A stretch of 64,000 nucleotides of DNA, from NCBI RefSeq assembly GCF_030814715.1, contig NZ_JAUSVO010000003.1:641690-705689 (forward strand), in the 5' to 3' direction. The stretch is from Kaistia dalseonensis (GTDB lineage Bacteria; Pseudomonadota; Alphaproteobacteria; Rhizobiales; Kaistiaceae). Shown piece by piece: positions 31,695-40,351 of the stretch (the first letter of the stretch is position 1; each line of letters starts with the position of its first letter). The translations under genes were made by a program, and so were the position numbers. Below the pieces are notes generated by a model. The model had not been told where the DNA came from, ran no database searches, and saw only the letters and a list, made by a program, of their open reading frames with translations.

Positions 31695-32427
31695 AGTCGT
31701 AATCCTTATCAAGGCAGCCCCCAACGCCACTGCCCGCGGGGAGACCGTCTGCTGCGCCGGCTTGGACATCTACGGGAATTGGCGGCGCCTCTATCCGATT
31801 GCGTTCCGTCGGCTCACCAAGGATCAGCAGTTCGGTAGATGGGACCAGATCAGATATAACTGGCGCAAACCGAAGGATGACGGGCGGTTCGAAAGTCAGC
31901 GCGTTGATCAGGATACGATCCGGATTTTGCGCGAGCTCAAGCAGTCGGAAAGAGCCAGTTTCGTCGATAAGGCAGTGGTTTCGAGCCTAGTCAAAGAGCG
32001 CGAGCAAGGCAGAAGTCTAGCTGTCATCCGCCCTGAAATTCTGGGCTTCTCGTACGAGCGCAAACCTCAGGAGGAGTTCGACCGGGATCGTCGAAGTTTT
32101 GAGCTGCTGGCGCGTCAGGTCGATCTGTTCGCGAAGGAGTTGGCCGCGTATCAGCCCTGCCCTTACCGGTTCATCTACCGCTATCGGACCGAAGACGGCG
32201 ATCGTCAGGGAACCTGCCAAGATTGGGAGATCGAAGCCACATTTTTCAGATGGTCGAGATTGTACGGCGAGCAGACCGCGCTGGAGCGCATGATAGAGAA
32301 GTTCGGCGTCGAATACCCTCGACTGGGGATGGTATTGGCCATGGGCACGCATTCGCGATATCCGGACGTCTGGCTTATCAACGGTGTCTTGCGTGTCGAT
32401 CGATTGGCACAACCATCGCTGTTCTGA
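31663..32427 (+). CDS. uncharacterised partner of DUF488
   Basis: A 254-residue soluble protein (EVVILIKAAPNATARGETVC, then GNWRRLYPIAFRRL; late WEIEATFFRWSRLYGEQ and MGTHSRYPDVWLINGVLR). It is translationally coupled to the DUF488 gene by a 32-bp overlap. I do not recognise a named family. The YPxxFRxL and G(T)H.R.P..W..IG-like motifs suggest a compact nucleic-acid-related domain. The pair looks like a two-gene cassette, perhaps for defence or base modification (inference from neighbourhood only). Confidence 0.7.
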   Translation: MTEQSKSGSDEVVILIKAAPNATARGETVCCAGLDIYGNWRRLYPIAFRRLTKDQQFGRWDQIRYNWRKPKDDGRFESQRVDQDTIRILRELKQSERASFVDKAVVSSLVKEREQGRSLAVIRPEILGFSYERKPQEEFDRDRRSFELLARQVDLFAKELAAYQPCPYRFIYRYRTEDGDRQGTCQDWEIEATFFRWSRLYGEQTALERMIEKFGVEYPRLGMVLAMGTHSRYPDVWLINGVLRVDRLAQPSLF

Positions 32428-32486
32428 TGTTTGAACTGTGGCCGCATCGGCAAACGCTGGTGGAGCATCAGAATGCCCCGCGTTCT

Positions 32487-34202
32487 TCATCCCCTGGCCG
32501 CCCTCACCCAGGCCGTCAGTTCAACCTCTCCCGGGCCCGGATAGGTTACGAGATCGAGCGTCCGAAGGGAGCCGAGCACGTTTCGCAAATGTCCGCTGGA
32601 GGCGTTCCAGCCGGCTCGGCGTGCGAGTTCGACACGCGTCAGGCAGCCGTCATCCGATCGCAGCAGAACGCCGAGCGCATCCCTCTGCGGCCCGGACAGT
32701 ATCGCACTCACCCGCTCGATGACGCCAATGCTCGAATCCGCTTCAGGTGCGGCGGAACGGCCCGCGTCCGTCATCGATACTCGCCCCTCGGCCGGATAGT
32801 CGACCAGCCCGGCTGCACGCAGTGAACCGGCAATATTCCTGAGGTGTCCCGACGTGACCTTCCATCCCGCGACCGCGGCGATCTGTGCGCGCGTCGGCAT
32901 GGGCTCGCCGAGCTCGGCCCAGAACACCAGCGCCTCGAGCAGCTGCCGCTGCGGCCCGGACAAGCTTGATGAAGCATCCGCCGCCTTTCGGCGCACCGGC
33001 GCGGCAGCCGGTCGGAGTGGCTCGACGATCGCCGGTGCCGCATCAACCGGCAAACTTGCCGCTTGCTCGCTGGCGCCGAGCCGAGTGGTCGCGAGGAGAA
33101 GATCGGCGATCAGATCATGGTCGCGCTCGCCAGGGACATTGCGAAACCCCGCAATGTCCCGGAGCAGCGACGTCGCAGCGGCTTTCCAGCCGACGGTGAC
33201 ACCCGTGCGCGCCCCTTCGGCGTAGCCTCGCTCATAGCCTCGCTGCTCGATCGACGCCTTTTCCAGCTCGATCACCTCGGGCGCAATGCGAGCGCTGGTC
33301 GGCGCAACATCCGGCGCCGCAGGCGCGGCGGCCGAACCGAGCGCATCGCGGATCGCGGAAATATCAACCGTCGCCGCAGCCCTCGCCTCAACCAGGCGCT
33401 CGCCCGGCTCCGGCGTGCGCGACGTGTCGAGCGTTCGGATCGCCGGAAAATGGACCCGTCGCAGCACATCGGCCGCCGGGGACCAGATCCACCCTTCGCC
33501 GCGCGCCAGCTTCGGCAGGCTGGCCTGAACGACCTTGGCAGCGCCCTCGTCGGCGTTACCCTTGATCCAGCCCTCAAGCGCCTTCCGATCTTGTGGCGAT
33601 GTCAGCTGCATCGAGACCAGCGTCGAGATCTGGGACAAGACGGACTTGTCCAGGACCGCCGGCCGCTGCGTGATCGTCATCAGCCTGAAGCCCTTCACGC
33701 GGCCGCGCCGCGCGATCTTGTCGACAGCGCCCTTCAGCCGCTCGGCGCCCGGCGTCGGGTTCTGAGGTGCAAAGGCGTCCGCCTCGTCGAGAACCAGATG
33801 CAGTACCTCCCGATTTCGGGCGAAGAGCTCCTCGAAGAACGCCGTCAGAAATCGATTGGTTTCGCCGCCGGTCATGTCCGCGGTGACCACGATCGCCGCC
33901 GGCGCCACGCCTCGCGCGATCAGGCTACCCAGCTGTCCGCCCATGGTCGGATTGATCGGGACGTCGGCATGATCGCCGCCAAAGATCACGACCGGGAATG
34001 CCGGCGCGACGCCATCGGCGCTGGTGCGCAGGCCATGCCAGACATCGAGCGGATCGACAATGCAGACGCGGCGGCCGAGCTCGAGCAGCAGCTCGACAGC
34101 ACCCTTCGCCACATAGGTCTTGCCGGAGCCCGTCGTGCCGATGATGGCGAGCGGCGTATCCAGCAGCGCCGTCGGCAGGCCCGATTCCTCGGTCGTCGTC
34201 AT
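32487..34202 (-). CDS. HerA/FtsK-type ATPase with duplicated winged helices
   Basis: A 571-residue ATPase: Walker A GTTGSGKTY (22-30), Walker B LHLVLDEADAF (D139/E140), and a sensor-like RLMTITQRPAVLDK, as in HerA/DUF87 DNA-pumping ATPases. After an Ala/Pro-rich linker come two similar C-terminal units (about 420-495 and 510-571), each starting LSGPQR and containing SSGHLRN or TSGHLRN followed by SLR..GLV/DLVTYP, so a winged-helix domain has been duplicated in tandem. It is the last gene of the long minus-strand operon. Phage-borne HerA-like ATPases may move DNA or act in replication; the exact role is unknown. Confidence 0.85.
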   Translation of the reverse strand: MTTTEESGLPTALLDTPLAIIGTTGSGKTYVAKGAVELLLELGRRVCIVDPLDVWHGLRTSADGVAPAFPVVIFGGDHADVPINPTMGGQLGSLIARGVAPAAIVVTADMTGGETNRFLTAFFEELFARNREVLHLVLDEADAFAPQNPTPGAERLKGAVDKIARRGRVKGFRLMTITQRPAVLDKSVLSQISTLVSMQLTSPQDRKALEGWIKGNADEGAAKVVQASLPKLARGEGWIWSPAADVLRRVHFPAIRTLDTSRTPEPGERLVEARAAATVDISAIRDALGSAAAPAAPDVAPTSARIAPEVIELEKASIEQRGYERGYAEGARTGVTVGWKAAATSLLRDIAGFRNVPGERDHDLIADLLLATTRLGASEQAASLPVDAAPAIVEPLRPAAAPVRRKAADASSSLSGPQRQLLEALVFWAELGEPMPTRAQIAAVAGWKVTSGHLRNIAGSLRAAGLVDYPAEGRVSMTDAGRSAAPEADSSIGVIERVSAILSGPQRDALGVLLRSDDGCLTRVELARRAGWNASSGHLRNVLGSLRTLDLVTYPGPGEVELTAWVRAARG

Positions 34203-34789
34203 CGGCTTGGGCTCCAGTAGACCGGGATCATGTCGTCAGGGACGCGATTGCGCCCCCGCGAAAGCGTGTGACGTGGCGAGCCATCTGCATTCGTGCCGAG
34301 GCAATGCCAGGCGATCGGACACCCGAGAGCGCGCTCGACCATCGCGAGCCACCGGGCCAGATCATCGGGCTCGGCGCCGTTGCCCCAGGCCGCAATGAAG
34401 AGGTCGCAGCCGGCGATCGCCGCAGCGGCCCGCTCGGCCGCGTCGCGAAGGACAATGTCGTTCCGGCCGAGCCGCTTGCGCCACTCCGCGAGTGCGACAG
34501 GCGAAGGCGAGCGGAACGGATAGACGTTGACCTTGACCAGCGATCCGAACCCCCACCGAAAGCTGAAGCCCATTTCGCGCAGCATGGTCGGGTCGTCGAT
34601 GGACCCGTCGGCGCGCGAGGGATTGAGGCCGCACCAGGCGACGCATGGACCATCGGCCCATCGCCTGCGAAGCGACCAGCGCAGTTCGTTGTCGGCGCCA
34701 CCGATCAGGGCGGTCCGCTCGATCGGTTCGGCTGGCCTGGTCGCCGATCTATCAGGCGGGAACGTCAGCGCGAGTTGACCCGGCAACAT
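34199..34789 (-). CDS. DUF1643 domain protein
   Basis: A 196-residue DUF1643 protein: LRWSLRRRWADGPCVAWCGL then NPSRADGSIDDPTMLREMGF, and the C-terminal IAWHCLGTNADGSPRHTLSR. These are family landmarks (xxNPSxADxxxDDPT; CLGxNxDGSPxHP). The function is unknown; the fold is nucleotide- or DNA-associated in phages and plasmids. Its ATG overlaps the stop of a 10-codon ORF (TAATG) and its end overlaps the HerA gene start. Confidence 0.85.
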   Translation of the reverse strand: MLPGQLALTFPPDRSATRPAEPIERTALIGGADNELRWSLRRRWADGPCVAWCGLNPSRADGSIDDPTMLREMGFSFRWGFGSLVKVNVYPFRSPSPVALAEWRKRLGRNDIVLRDAAERAAAAIAGCDLFIAAWGNGAEPDDLARWLAMVERALGCPIAWHCLGTNADGSPRHTLSRGRNRVPDDMIPVYWSPSR

Positions 34790-34821
34790 TATGCGACCCG
34801 CTGATGCTCGGACCGGTTCAT
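34789..34821 (-). CDS. 10-codon coupling micro-ORF
   Basis: ATG at 34821 is preceded by GAGGAGATCGAC and overlaps the upstream gene's TGA (ATGA). It encodes MNRSEHQRVA and stops with TAA overlapping the ATG of the DUF1643 gene (TAATG). The perfect stop-start junction on both sides suggests it works as a translational relay rather than as a protein. Confidence 0.45.
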   Translation of the reverse strand: MNRSEHQRVA

Positions 34822-35285
34822 GTCGATCTCCTCTGGATCGCCCGGCACCAACCGCCGCAAAGCCGTTCGTGTTTGGGGTCCTCGTGACAGACGAACGGCG
34901 ATCGCGACCGGACGCATGCCTGATAGTCGCGCCGCGTATGCAGGCTCGTCGATGCTTCGCTGCCCTTACGGGCCGCGCAGCCCCCGCAGACCGACGGCAG
35001 CGCCGATTCCTTGGTTCGCTGGATGGCGCGAAGCTGCTGGCGCGGCAGTGACGGCCGCGCCCGGGGAACATAGGACAGGCAGGTGACCCCGGCGCCGGGG
35101 TCCGTGACCCATCCACCTTCGGGCCAGGCGCCGCCGGACGCCATCTCGATCATGCCCTCGATGACCGCGCAACCGCCTTGCAGGTCGCAATGGCCGCACA
35201 GCATTTGATAGCAATTGGGCCAGTCGCTCCGCACTGGGCTATAGGGCGCACGCAGCGGCGCCGGCGAGCTGACCATCGCCCTCAT
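34818..35285 (-). CDS. Cys-rich phage protein
   Basis: A 155-residue protein with clustered cysteines: CYQMLCGHCDLQGGC near residue 30 and, after a basic linker, CGGCAARKGSEASTSLHTRR and VCHEDPKHERLCGGWCRAI. The Cys/His pairs imply metal binding. Similar small proteins are common in alphaproteobacterial prophages, but no function is known. It overlaps both neighbours by four bases. Confidence 0.75.
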   Translation of the reverse strand: MRAMVSSPAPLRAPYSPVRSDWPNCYQMLCGHCDLQGGCAVIEGMIEMASGGAWPEGGWVTDPGAGVTCLSYVPRARPSLPRQQLRAIQRTKESALPSVCGGCAARKGSEASTSLHTRRDYQACVRSRSPFVCHEDPKHERLCGGWCRAIQRRST

Positions 35286-35707
35286 GACTGCACCCGCAAC
35301 AGACCGAGACGGCCGGCGGCTGCGAAGATGACGCCATAGGGCTGGCGCATCATGGCGGCCACGCTGGTCAGTCGAACGCCGCGCCGCAGGAGAGAGGCGA
35401 GTTGGGCGTCGTCACCTTCCGCCCATGGGCGTTCGGCTCCGCGATCGTGCAGCGTCGCCTGCATGCGGCGCACAGGGCCGAAGCGGCGTGGCTCGTCGCC
35501 CGGCGGCCGCCGCGCAAAGGCGGGAACGGCAATGCCGGAGCTCCGGGCCTTTCGCAGCACGCCATAAATCGTCTCGATCGAGATCCGCATGGTCTCGGCG
35601 ATGACGACGGGCGGCCGCCCCGCCAACGCATGCTCGACGATCTCGGCGTCGCGTGCCTCGCGCCACGGGCGTCCCGAACTGGATGCGGATATGGGAGAGC
35701 CACGCAT
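35282..35707 (-). CDS. phage protein with two HTH/Myb-like segments
   Basis: A 141-residue protein with two similar DNA-binding-type segments: GRPWREARDAEIVEHALAG with ETMRISIETIYGVLRKAR, and ERPWAEGDDAQLASLLRRGV with AAMMRQPYGVIFAAAGRLG. Both resemble Trp-containing Myb/HTH units. The start TGATG overlaps the ParB gene stop. Its place after ParB suggests a regulatory or partition accessory role (inference). Confidence 0.7.
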   Translation of the reverse strand: MRGSPISASSSGRPWREARDAEIVEHALAGRPPVVIAETMRISIETIYGVLRKARSSGIAVPAFARRPPGDEPRRFGPVRRMQATLHDRGAERPWAEGDDAQLASLLRRGVRLTSVAAMMRQPYGVIFAAAGRLGLLRVQS

Positions 35708-37476
35708 CAGCCTGCCCTCCCCGGCCCGGCATAATGGGCGGTTCGGAACTCGGGCGGCAGCCAGCCGGTGCCTGGAACGTTGGCGATGGCAAAGGCGACC
35801 ACGTCCCCCTTCTTCATCTTCGCCGTCTTGACCTGGTCTTCGGCGAAGCCGGCTTCGTGAATCGCCTGGGCGACCAGCGGCTTGCTGATCCCCCCGAAAT
35901 AATCCGCGGCGTCGAATGTCTGGCGGATCGCCCCCTCGAGCCGCTCGCCGTTCATCGCGCCGAGCAGCGCGGCAATGCCCTCGTTGGCGAGTGGCGGCTG
36001 GTCGACGGACATTCGTTGCAGATCCACCGCACGTGCGGCGATGCCGGCGGCGACCGCGAAGAGTTCGCCGTCCGTCATCGCAGACAGCCTGGCGAAGATC
36101 GCGCCAAAGGTCTCGACACTTTCGGGTCGCCGGGTCACACGGCCATAGCCGTTGCGCTGCACGCGGATCGGGTCGCTGTAGGCCTCGTGCGACAGAAACC
36201 CCGACAGCAGGGCGACGAGACCGACGCGCGGCTCCTCGGCGATCGCCTGTTGCGTCGCCTCGGTCAGCTTGATCGAAAGGCGATGCATCATCGCATTGGA
36301 GATCGTCGGCACTTTCGACTCCGCACCGCCGGCATCCTCGGCCGCCGATGCCGATGCAGTGGCCTTGGCCGGTTTCACCACGCCAGGTCGCAGATCGAGA
36401 TGTCCCGCGCCGTCCAGCCTGACGATGACGCCAGAAGCCTCCCGCTCTTCGTCCGTATATGGTCGCAGCTGCAGTTCGCGCTTGAGCTCGCGCAGTTCCT
36501 GGATGTCGTCCTCCGACGCCGTTCCGGTCTCGACGCGCTCGTTGAGCTCGGCCCTCAAGGCCAGTTCTGCCTGCGAGCCCCGCGCCGGGGCTTTTTCCGT
36601 CCTCGACCAGCCGTAATACGCCGACGGCGGCAGTTCCCAGTCGAGCTCCGCCCAGGACCAGCCCTCGCCGATCAGCCGTTCGCATTCCGCCTTCAGCTTG
36701 GCCTGCATCAGGTCCTTGAGCAGGCCGGGATCCGATATGGCGTGGTTGGTGCCGAACAGGTCCTCGACCAGCGATCCGCCGGCGGCGAGGTAAGCCCGCT
36801 TGCCGACGAACTGCAGATTCTGGATCGCCGCCCGATCGCCGGCGCCGAACTGCGCGCGGATGACCTCCGGCCAGAAGCGTCCGGCCTTCGCCAGCTGTTC
36901 GTAGACCGCATCCTGCTCGGCAAGCGACGGCGCGAGCGTGAAGGCGCGCACGCAGTCCATTTCGTTGCGACTATCGCCGAAGGCACCCGCGCGCCAGGCG
37001 TCGATGATATTCGGCGAGAGCCGGCCGAGCGCGAGCATGCGGCTGACATTGCGGGGATCGATGCCGAACCGGCGCGCGATGTCGGCCTCGCCGAGCCCAT
37101 CTTCCGCGAGTGCCATGAAGGCGACGTATTCGTCGGCCGGATGCAGGGCCTCGCGGATCACATTGGCGGCGAGCGATATTTCCTTCGCATCCGCGCCCGC
37201 GGCGATCTCCTCGCATTTGACGGGATGATCGGCGCGAATACTCCCCTCCTTCGCGAGCAGGAAGAACCCGGCCAGGCGACGGTTGCCGTCGCTGACGAAA
37301 ATTCCGCCCTCGAGCGATTTGACGACGAGCGGATGGATCTGACCATGCGCCTGCAGCGAGGCCGCCATGCCGTCGATATCGTCATTACGGCCCTTGGTTC
37401 GCGCATTGATCGGCGGGTCGGCCTCATGGCCGAAGCGGAGAAGGTTGAGCGGGATCAGCGTCGATGCTTCGGCCAT
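35707..37476 (-). CDS. ParB-like partition protein
   Basis: A 589-residue ParB/RepB-type protein: the ParB N-terminal nuclease-like domain (IDGMAASLQAHGQIHPLVVK, then GIFVSDGNRRLAGFF) and a central HTH (GLGEADIARRFGIDPRNVSR, then MLALGRLSP), with a long unique C-terminal region. No ParA ATPase gene lies next to it, unlike a standard partition locus. A large ParB without ParA is seen on several phages and plasmids as a regulator or DNA-binding protein. It lies directly downstream of an XRE regulator. Confidence 0.88.
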   Translation of the reverse strand: MAEASTLIPLNLLRFGHEADPPINARTKGRNDDIDGMAASLQAHGQIHPLVVKSLEGGIFVSDGNRRLAGFFLLAKEGSIRADHPVKCEEIAAGADAKEISLAANVIREALHPADEYVAFMALAEDGLGEADIARRFGIDPRNVSRMLALGRLSPNIIDAWRAGAFGDSRNEMDCVRAFTLAPSLAEQDAVYEQLAKAGRFWPEVIRAQFGAGDRAAIQNLQFVGKRAYLAAGGSLVEDLFGTNHAISDPGLLKDLMQAKLKAECERLIGEGWSWAELDWELPPSAYYGWSRTEKAPARGSQAELALRAELNERVETGTASEDDIQELRELKRELQLRPYTDEEREASGVIVRLDGAGHLDLRPGVVKPAKATASASAAEDAGGAESKVPTISNAMMHRLSIKLTEATQQAIAEEPRVGLVALLSGFLSHEAYSDPIRVQRNGYGRVTRRPESVETFGAIFARLSAMTDGELFAVAAGIAARAVDLQRMSVDQPPLANEGIAALLGAMNGERLEGAIRQTFDAADYFGGISKPLVAQAIHEAGFAEDQVKTAKMKKGDVVAFAIANVPGTGWLPPEFRTAHYAGPGRAG

Positions 37477-37477
37477 T

Positions 37478-37843
37478 TCAGATCGCCTCCACGCCGGCGG
37501 CCGCGGCGACGGACGAGGCGAGCGCGTTGCGCAGGCGGCCGTCGCGGATCTCCTCGAAGTGCATGCCGACCCTGAAGGCCTGCTGGCTCATCTGCGGCGG
37601 CGCCGTCGCCGGCACGTCGTCGGTCGGCAGGAGCGCCGCGGCCGGCACGCCGAGCACCGTGGCCATCCGGACGAGCCGGCTCGCGCTGATCCTGTTCGTT
37701 CCCTTTTCGTATTTCTGGATCTGCTGGAACGTGATGCCGAGCTCGTCGCCGAGCTTCTCCTGGCTCATGCCGATGCTCATGCGCTGCAGGCGCACGCGAC
37801 GGCCGACTTCGATGTCGATCGGGTCGATGGTCTTCTGGATCAT
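37478..37843 (-). CDS. XRE-family HTH regulator
   Basis: A 121-residue XRE-type regulator: [20 protein letters not shown] and [20 protein letters not shown], the typical Q.YE.G motif, at residues 14-66. Proteins of this kind with a C-terminal tail are common in Hyphomicrobiales. It ends one base before the ParB gene begins and is a distinct regulator from the phage repressor at 43274. Confidence 0.92.
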   Translation of the reverse strand: MIQKTIDPIDIEVGRRVRLQRMSIGMSQEKLGDELGITFQQIQKYEKGTNRISASRLVRMATVLGVPAAALLPTDDVPATAPPQMSQQAFRVGMHFEEIRDGRLRNALASSVAAAAGVEAI

Positions 37844-37919
37844 GATGATCCCCTTGTTCGGGTGGAGATGCGGTCGGCCGCCGATGGCGTCGGCGAACGG
37901 CCGGGGCGAAAGACCGCGC

Positions 37920-38147
37920 TCAGAGGATGAGGCGCGCGGGAATGGCGACCGCGGCGTCGGTCGGAGGCGTGGTTTCGGTCAGCTCGCGCGCGAAGGTCTC
38001 GATGGCTGCTGGATCGAGCGATTGCGGCGATATCCGCGTGACCAGGCAGAGGACGGGAACCCCTGCATCGGTCTGCCCCTCCCAGATGCGGGCGGGAACG
38101 CCGTTCACGTCGATGAGCCGATCGGTGTTGCGGATGGTGATGTTCAC
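37920..38147 (-). CDS. small phage protein, unknown function
   Basis: A 75-residue acidic protein ([20 protein letters not shown], then [20 protein letters not shown]), a beta-strand-rich N-terminal pattern with a Thr/Ala-rich tail. I do not recognise a named family. It belongs to the overlapping minus-strand operon. Confidence 0.65.
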   Translation of the reverse strand: MNITIRNTDRLIDVNGVPARIWEGQTDAGVPVLCLVTRISPQSLDPAAIETFARELTETTPPTDAAVAIPARLIL

Positions 38148-38153
38148 AGGCTG

Positions 38154-38252
38154 TCACTCCAGTTCCAGAAGCCTTGGGCGCCGCGCGCGGGGGGGAAATG
38201 GAAATTCGAAGGGCCGGATGTCGGCCACCGGCGAGGTGAGCGCCTTCATCAT
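38154..38252 (-). CDS. possible 32-residue ORF
   Basis: ATG at 38252 overlaps the TGA of the preceding membrane-protein gene (ATGATGA-type junction) and gives MMKALTSPVADIRPFEFPFP followed by basic residues. It fills the only gap in this part of the operon and may be real. Confidence 0.35.
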   Translation of the reverse strand: MMKALTSPVADIRPFEFPFPPRARRPRLLELE

Positions 38253-38464
38253 CGCGGCAGCCAGAGCAGGAGCTCGATGCCGAGCCAGGCGGCGCCCACA
38301 CCCGACACGGTCAGCAGCAGCGCGCCGGCAGGGTCGCGATGCAGTTCGCCGGCGAGCAGCGATCGGATCGGCACCGCGATGCAGGCCCCGGCGCAGCCGA
38401 TCGCGCCGACGCTGATCGCGAAGGCGGCAAGTTGCAGCGATTGCGAAAATGCGGGCCCCGTCAT
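38249..38464 (-). CDS. small membrane protein
   Basis: A 71-residue protein with two likely membrane helices (about 10-28 and 44-66) separated by a short charged loop (LLAGELHRD). It overlaps the previous gene by four bases. The function is unknown. Confidence 0.65.
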   Translation of the reverse strand: MTGPAFSQSLQLAAFAISVGAIGCAGACIAVPIRSLLAGELHRDPAGALLLTVSGVGAAWLGIELLLWLPR

Positions 38465-38667
38465 GCTGAGCCTCCCGGCATGCGCTGCTCGACCAGCAGC
38501 CAGATTTTGCGGCAGCGTTCGTCGCCCGAGCGGATGAAATAGCGAAAGGGATCGTTGCGGAACTCGGCCCAGGCCGTGTGGTCATCCGGGCTGATGACGC
38601 CGACGCTGACCAGCTCGTGCATATCGATGCTCAGCAGGATCCGCAGCGCGTTGTGGAATTCGTGCAT
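38461..38667 (-). CDS. small phage protein
   Basis: A 68-residue protein (MHEFHNALRILLSIDMHELV, then WAEFRNDPFRYFIRSGDERC). Small proteins with the MHEFxNAxRILLxID start occur widely in alphaproteobacterial prophages, without assigned function. The start is at 38667 because the upstream extension would run through the previous gene. Confidence 0.75.
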   Translation of the reverse strand: MHEFHNALRILLSIDMHELVSVGVISPDDHTAWAEFRNDPFRYFIRSGDERCRKIWLLVEQRMPGGSA

Positions 38668-38669
38668 CC

Positions 38670-38942
38670 TCACTGCAGGCCTCCCGCGCATTCGATCGCC
38701 TCGCGCTTGCAGCGCTGCCAGAGCCAGATCATCAGCCGCGCCGCGCGCTCGGTCCGCTTGCGCCGAAGGATCCGCTTCGCGGCAGCAAAGACCGCGCGCC
38801 GATCACGCCTCACCGGCCGCCAATGGGTCGGACAGATCCATTCGTCGAGCGCGAGCGGCTTGCCATCGATGATGACCGGGGCCTCGTCGGCGCGCTTGGA
38901 ACGCCGGCAGTGCGGGACGGCGCAGCGCAGGCGGTCAGTCAT
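38670..38942 (-). CDS. zinc-finger-like phage protein
   Basis: A 90-residue basic protein with a likely metal site (CAVPHCRRSKRAD ... WICPTHWRPV) and an Arg-rich helical second half (RILRRKRTERAARLMIWLWQ). The Cys/His spacing suggests nucleic-acid or protein contact. The start at 38942 overlaps the end of the Gp37/Gp68-type gene. Confidence 0.7.
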   Translation of the reverse strand: MTDRLRCAVPHCRRSKRADEAPVIIDGKPLALDEWICPTHWRPVRRDRRAVFAAAKRILRRKRTERAARLMIWLWQRCKREAIECAGGLQ

Positions 38943-39909
38943 GCTGCACCTGCCCGGGAACCGCGTCGTGGATGCGCCCATCCAGCTGCCGTCCGGCGCG
39001 GGCTTTGCCGACCCGATGCATGATCGTCACGGGGAATCGGCCTTCGTCCTGCGCGCTTCGCATCTGACCGCCATTGGTCAGCCGATTGCCGTACCGATCG
39101 AGGCAGATGCCGCCTTGCACCCACGTGTCGCCCTTCGCGACCCACTGGCCGAAGTCGCGGAACTGGCGGAACACCATGTTTCCGGAGCTCATATGGATCG
39201 CCGCGCTGGCCCACTCGCCCCATTGCTTGAAGAAGAACGGCACGCCAGCGGCCGCGCATTGATCGCGGAGACTACGGACCCAGTCGGGATGCATCGGCCT
39301 TGCTTCTCGTCCGCTCTCGCCGCCGACGATCACCCAGTCGATGAATGGCAGGTAGCGCGCGATATCCATCGCGCCGAGCATCGGCTCGATCGACAAGCCG
39401 ACCGTGCCGATGCTGAAGGCATGGCGAAGCGCAATCAGCTTGGGAATGTCGCGATCGGCTTCGGCCTGATTGACCACCGTGATCATCAGCCAGACATGAG
39501 CCGGCCAACGCCGGCGCCAATCCTGCGGCACCATGCGGTCGACATTGCCAATCCGTTTCGTCAGCATCTGCCAGTCCATGGCCTTGCAGTCGTTGACGAC
39601 GTCGAACAGGTTCTCGCGCCAGATCGGGTCGACGGCCTTGTCGAAGACGTCCGCAAGCGAGGCACAGAAGACCTTGCTTCGGCGGCCCGACTGGATCGCC
39701 TCGCGGTTCCAGCGCCGTGGCTGGTTCCAGTTCTCGCGCGAGGTCAACCGGCGCGGCGCGCCCGGGCCCCAGTTCTGCGCTGTCCCGCCTCCGAAGCGCG
39801 CATTACGCGTCTCGGCGTAGCAGTGGTCACAGCCGTGCCCGACCTTCTGGCAACCCTCCCATGGATTGAAGGTGTGGTCCGTCCATAGAATGCCCGTCTG
39901 CTCGCCCAT
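38935..39909 (-). CDS. phage Gp37/Gp68 family (DUF5131) protein
   Basis: A 324-residue DUF5131 protein. The N-terminal metal motif TFNPWEGCQKVGHGCDHCYA (C20, C27, C30) and the later MLTKRIGNVDR, VGLSIEPMLGAMD, WVIVGGESGREARPM and FFFKQWGEW are family hallmarks. The Cys pattern suggests an iron-sulfur or zinc centre, and a radical-SAM-like fold has been proposed. Its substrate is unknown. ATG at 39909 overlaps the upstream TAA (TAATG). Confidence 0.9.
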   Translation of the reverse strand: MGEQTGILWTDHTFNPWEGCQKVGHGCDHCYAETRNARFGGGTAQNWGPGAPRRLTSRENWNQPRRWNREAIQSGRRSKVFCASLADVFDKAVDPIWRENLFDVVNDCKAMDWQMLTKRIGNVDRMVPQDWRRRWPAHVWLMITVVNQAEADRDIPKLIALRHAFSIGTVGLSIEPMLGAMDIARYLPFIDWVIVGGESGREARPMHPDWVRSLRDQCAAAGVPFFFKQWGEWASAAIHMSSGNMVFRQFRDFGQWVAKGDTWVQGGICLDRYGNRLTNGGQMRSAQDEGRFPVTIMHRVGKARAGRQLDGRIHDAVPGQVQHD

Positions 39910-40163
39910 TACGCGCGCCCTCCATTGGCGTGGTCGACGGCGCAGCCCATGCAGATCCGCACGGGCGCTTTCGGTGCGTGCGGGCGGAAGACGATCGCCG
40001 TACCGCAATGCGCGCATTGGCCCCTCAGATCGTCCGAGAAATAGGGTCTGCCTTCGGGCAGCCGGTCGACCGGCACGCACACCAAAAATGCCGCCTTCTC
40101 CGCCGTCTCCTGGTCGACGATCTCGATCGCGACCAGATCGCCTGCCGGGTCTCCCGTCCTCAT
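39909..40163 (-). CDS. small zinc-ribbon protein
   Basis: An 84-residue protein with two Cys pairs, CAHCGTAIVF and ICMGCAVDH, 20 residues apart, so a zinc ribbon. The N-terminal half is acidic (VAIEIVDQETAEKAAFLVCV). The start MRTGDPAGD is chosen at 40163 where the previous gene ends. Confidence 0.7.
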   Translation of the reverse strand: MRTGDPAGDLVAIEIVDQETAEKAAFLVCVPVDRLPEGRPYFSDDLRGQCAHCGTAIVFRPHAPKAPVRICMGCAVDHANGGRA

Positions 40164-40351
40164 GGCCAGAGCCTCCCGACTGACGTCCAGATCAGCTCGC
40201 TGCCCAGGTAGATGGCGGCAACCGCGTTGATCAGCAGCAGCCACTGCGCCCAAAGCTGCATGAGGCGGCCGGAGCGGAGGACCGCCGTGCCGACGAACAG
40301 GCCGGACGACAAGTTCAGCCATCCGAGCAGGAAGCGGGCGACATCAAGCAT
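40160..40351 (-). CDS. small membrane protein
   Basis: A 63-residue protein with two hydrophobic segments (LGWLNLSSGLFVGTAVL and WLLLINAVAAIYLGSELIW) flanking an Arg-containing loop. It overlaps both neighbours. The function is unknown. Confidence 0.65.
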   Translation of the reverse strand: MLDVARFLLGWLNLSSGLFVGTAVLRSGRLMQLWAQWLLLINAVAAIYLGSELIWTSVGRLWP

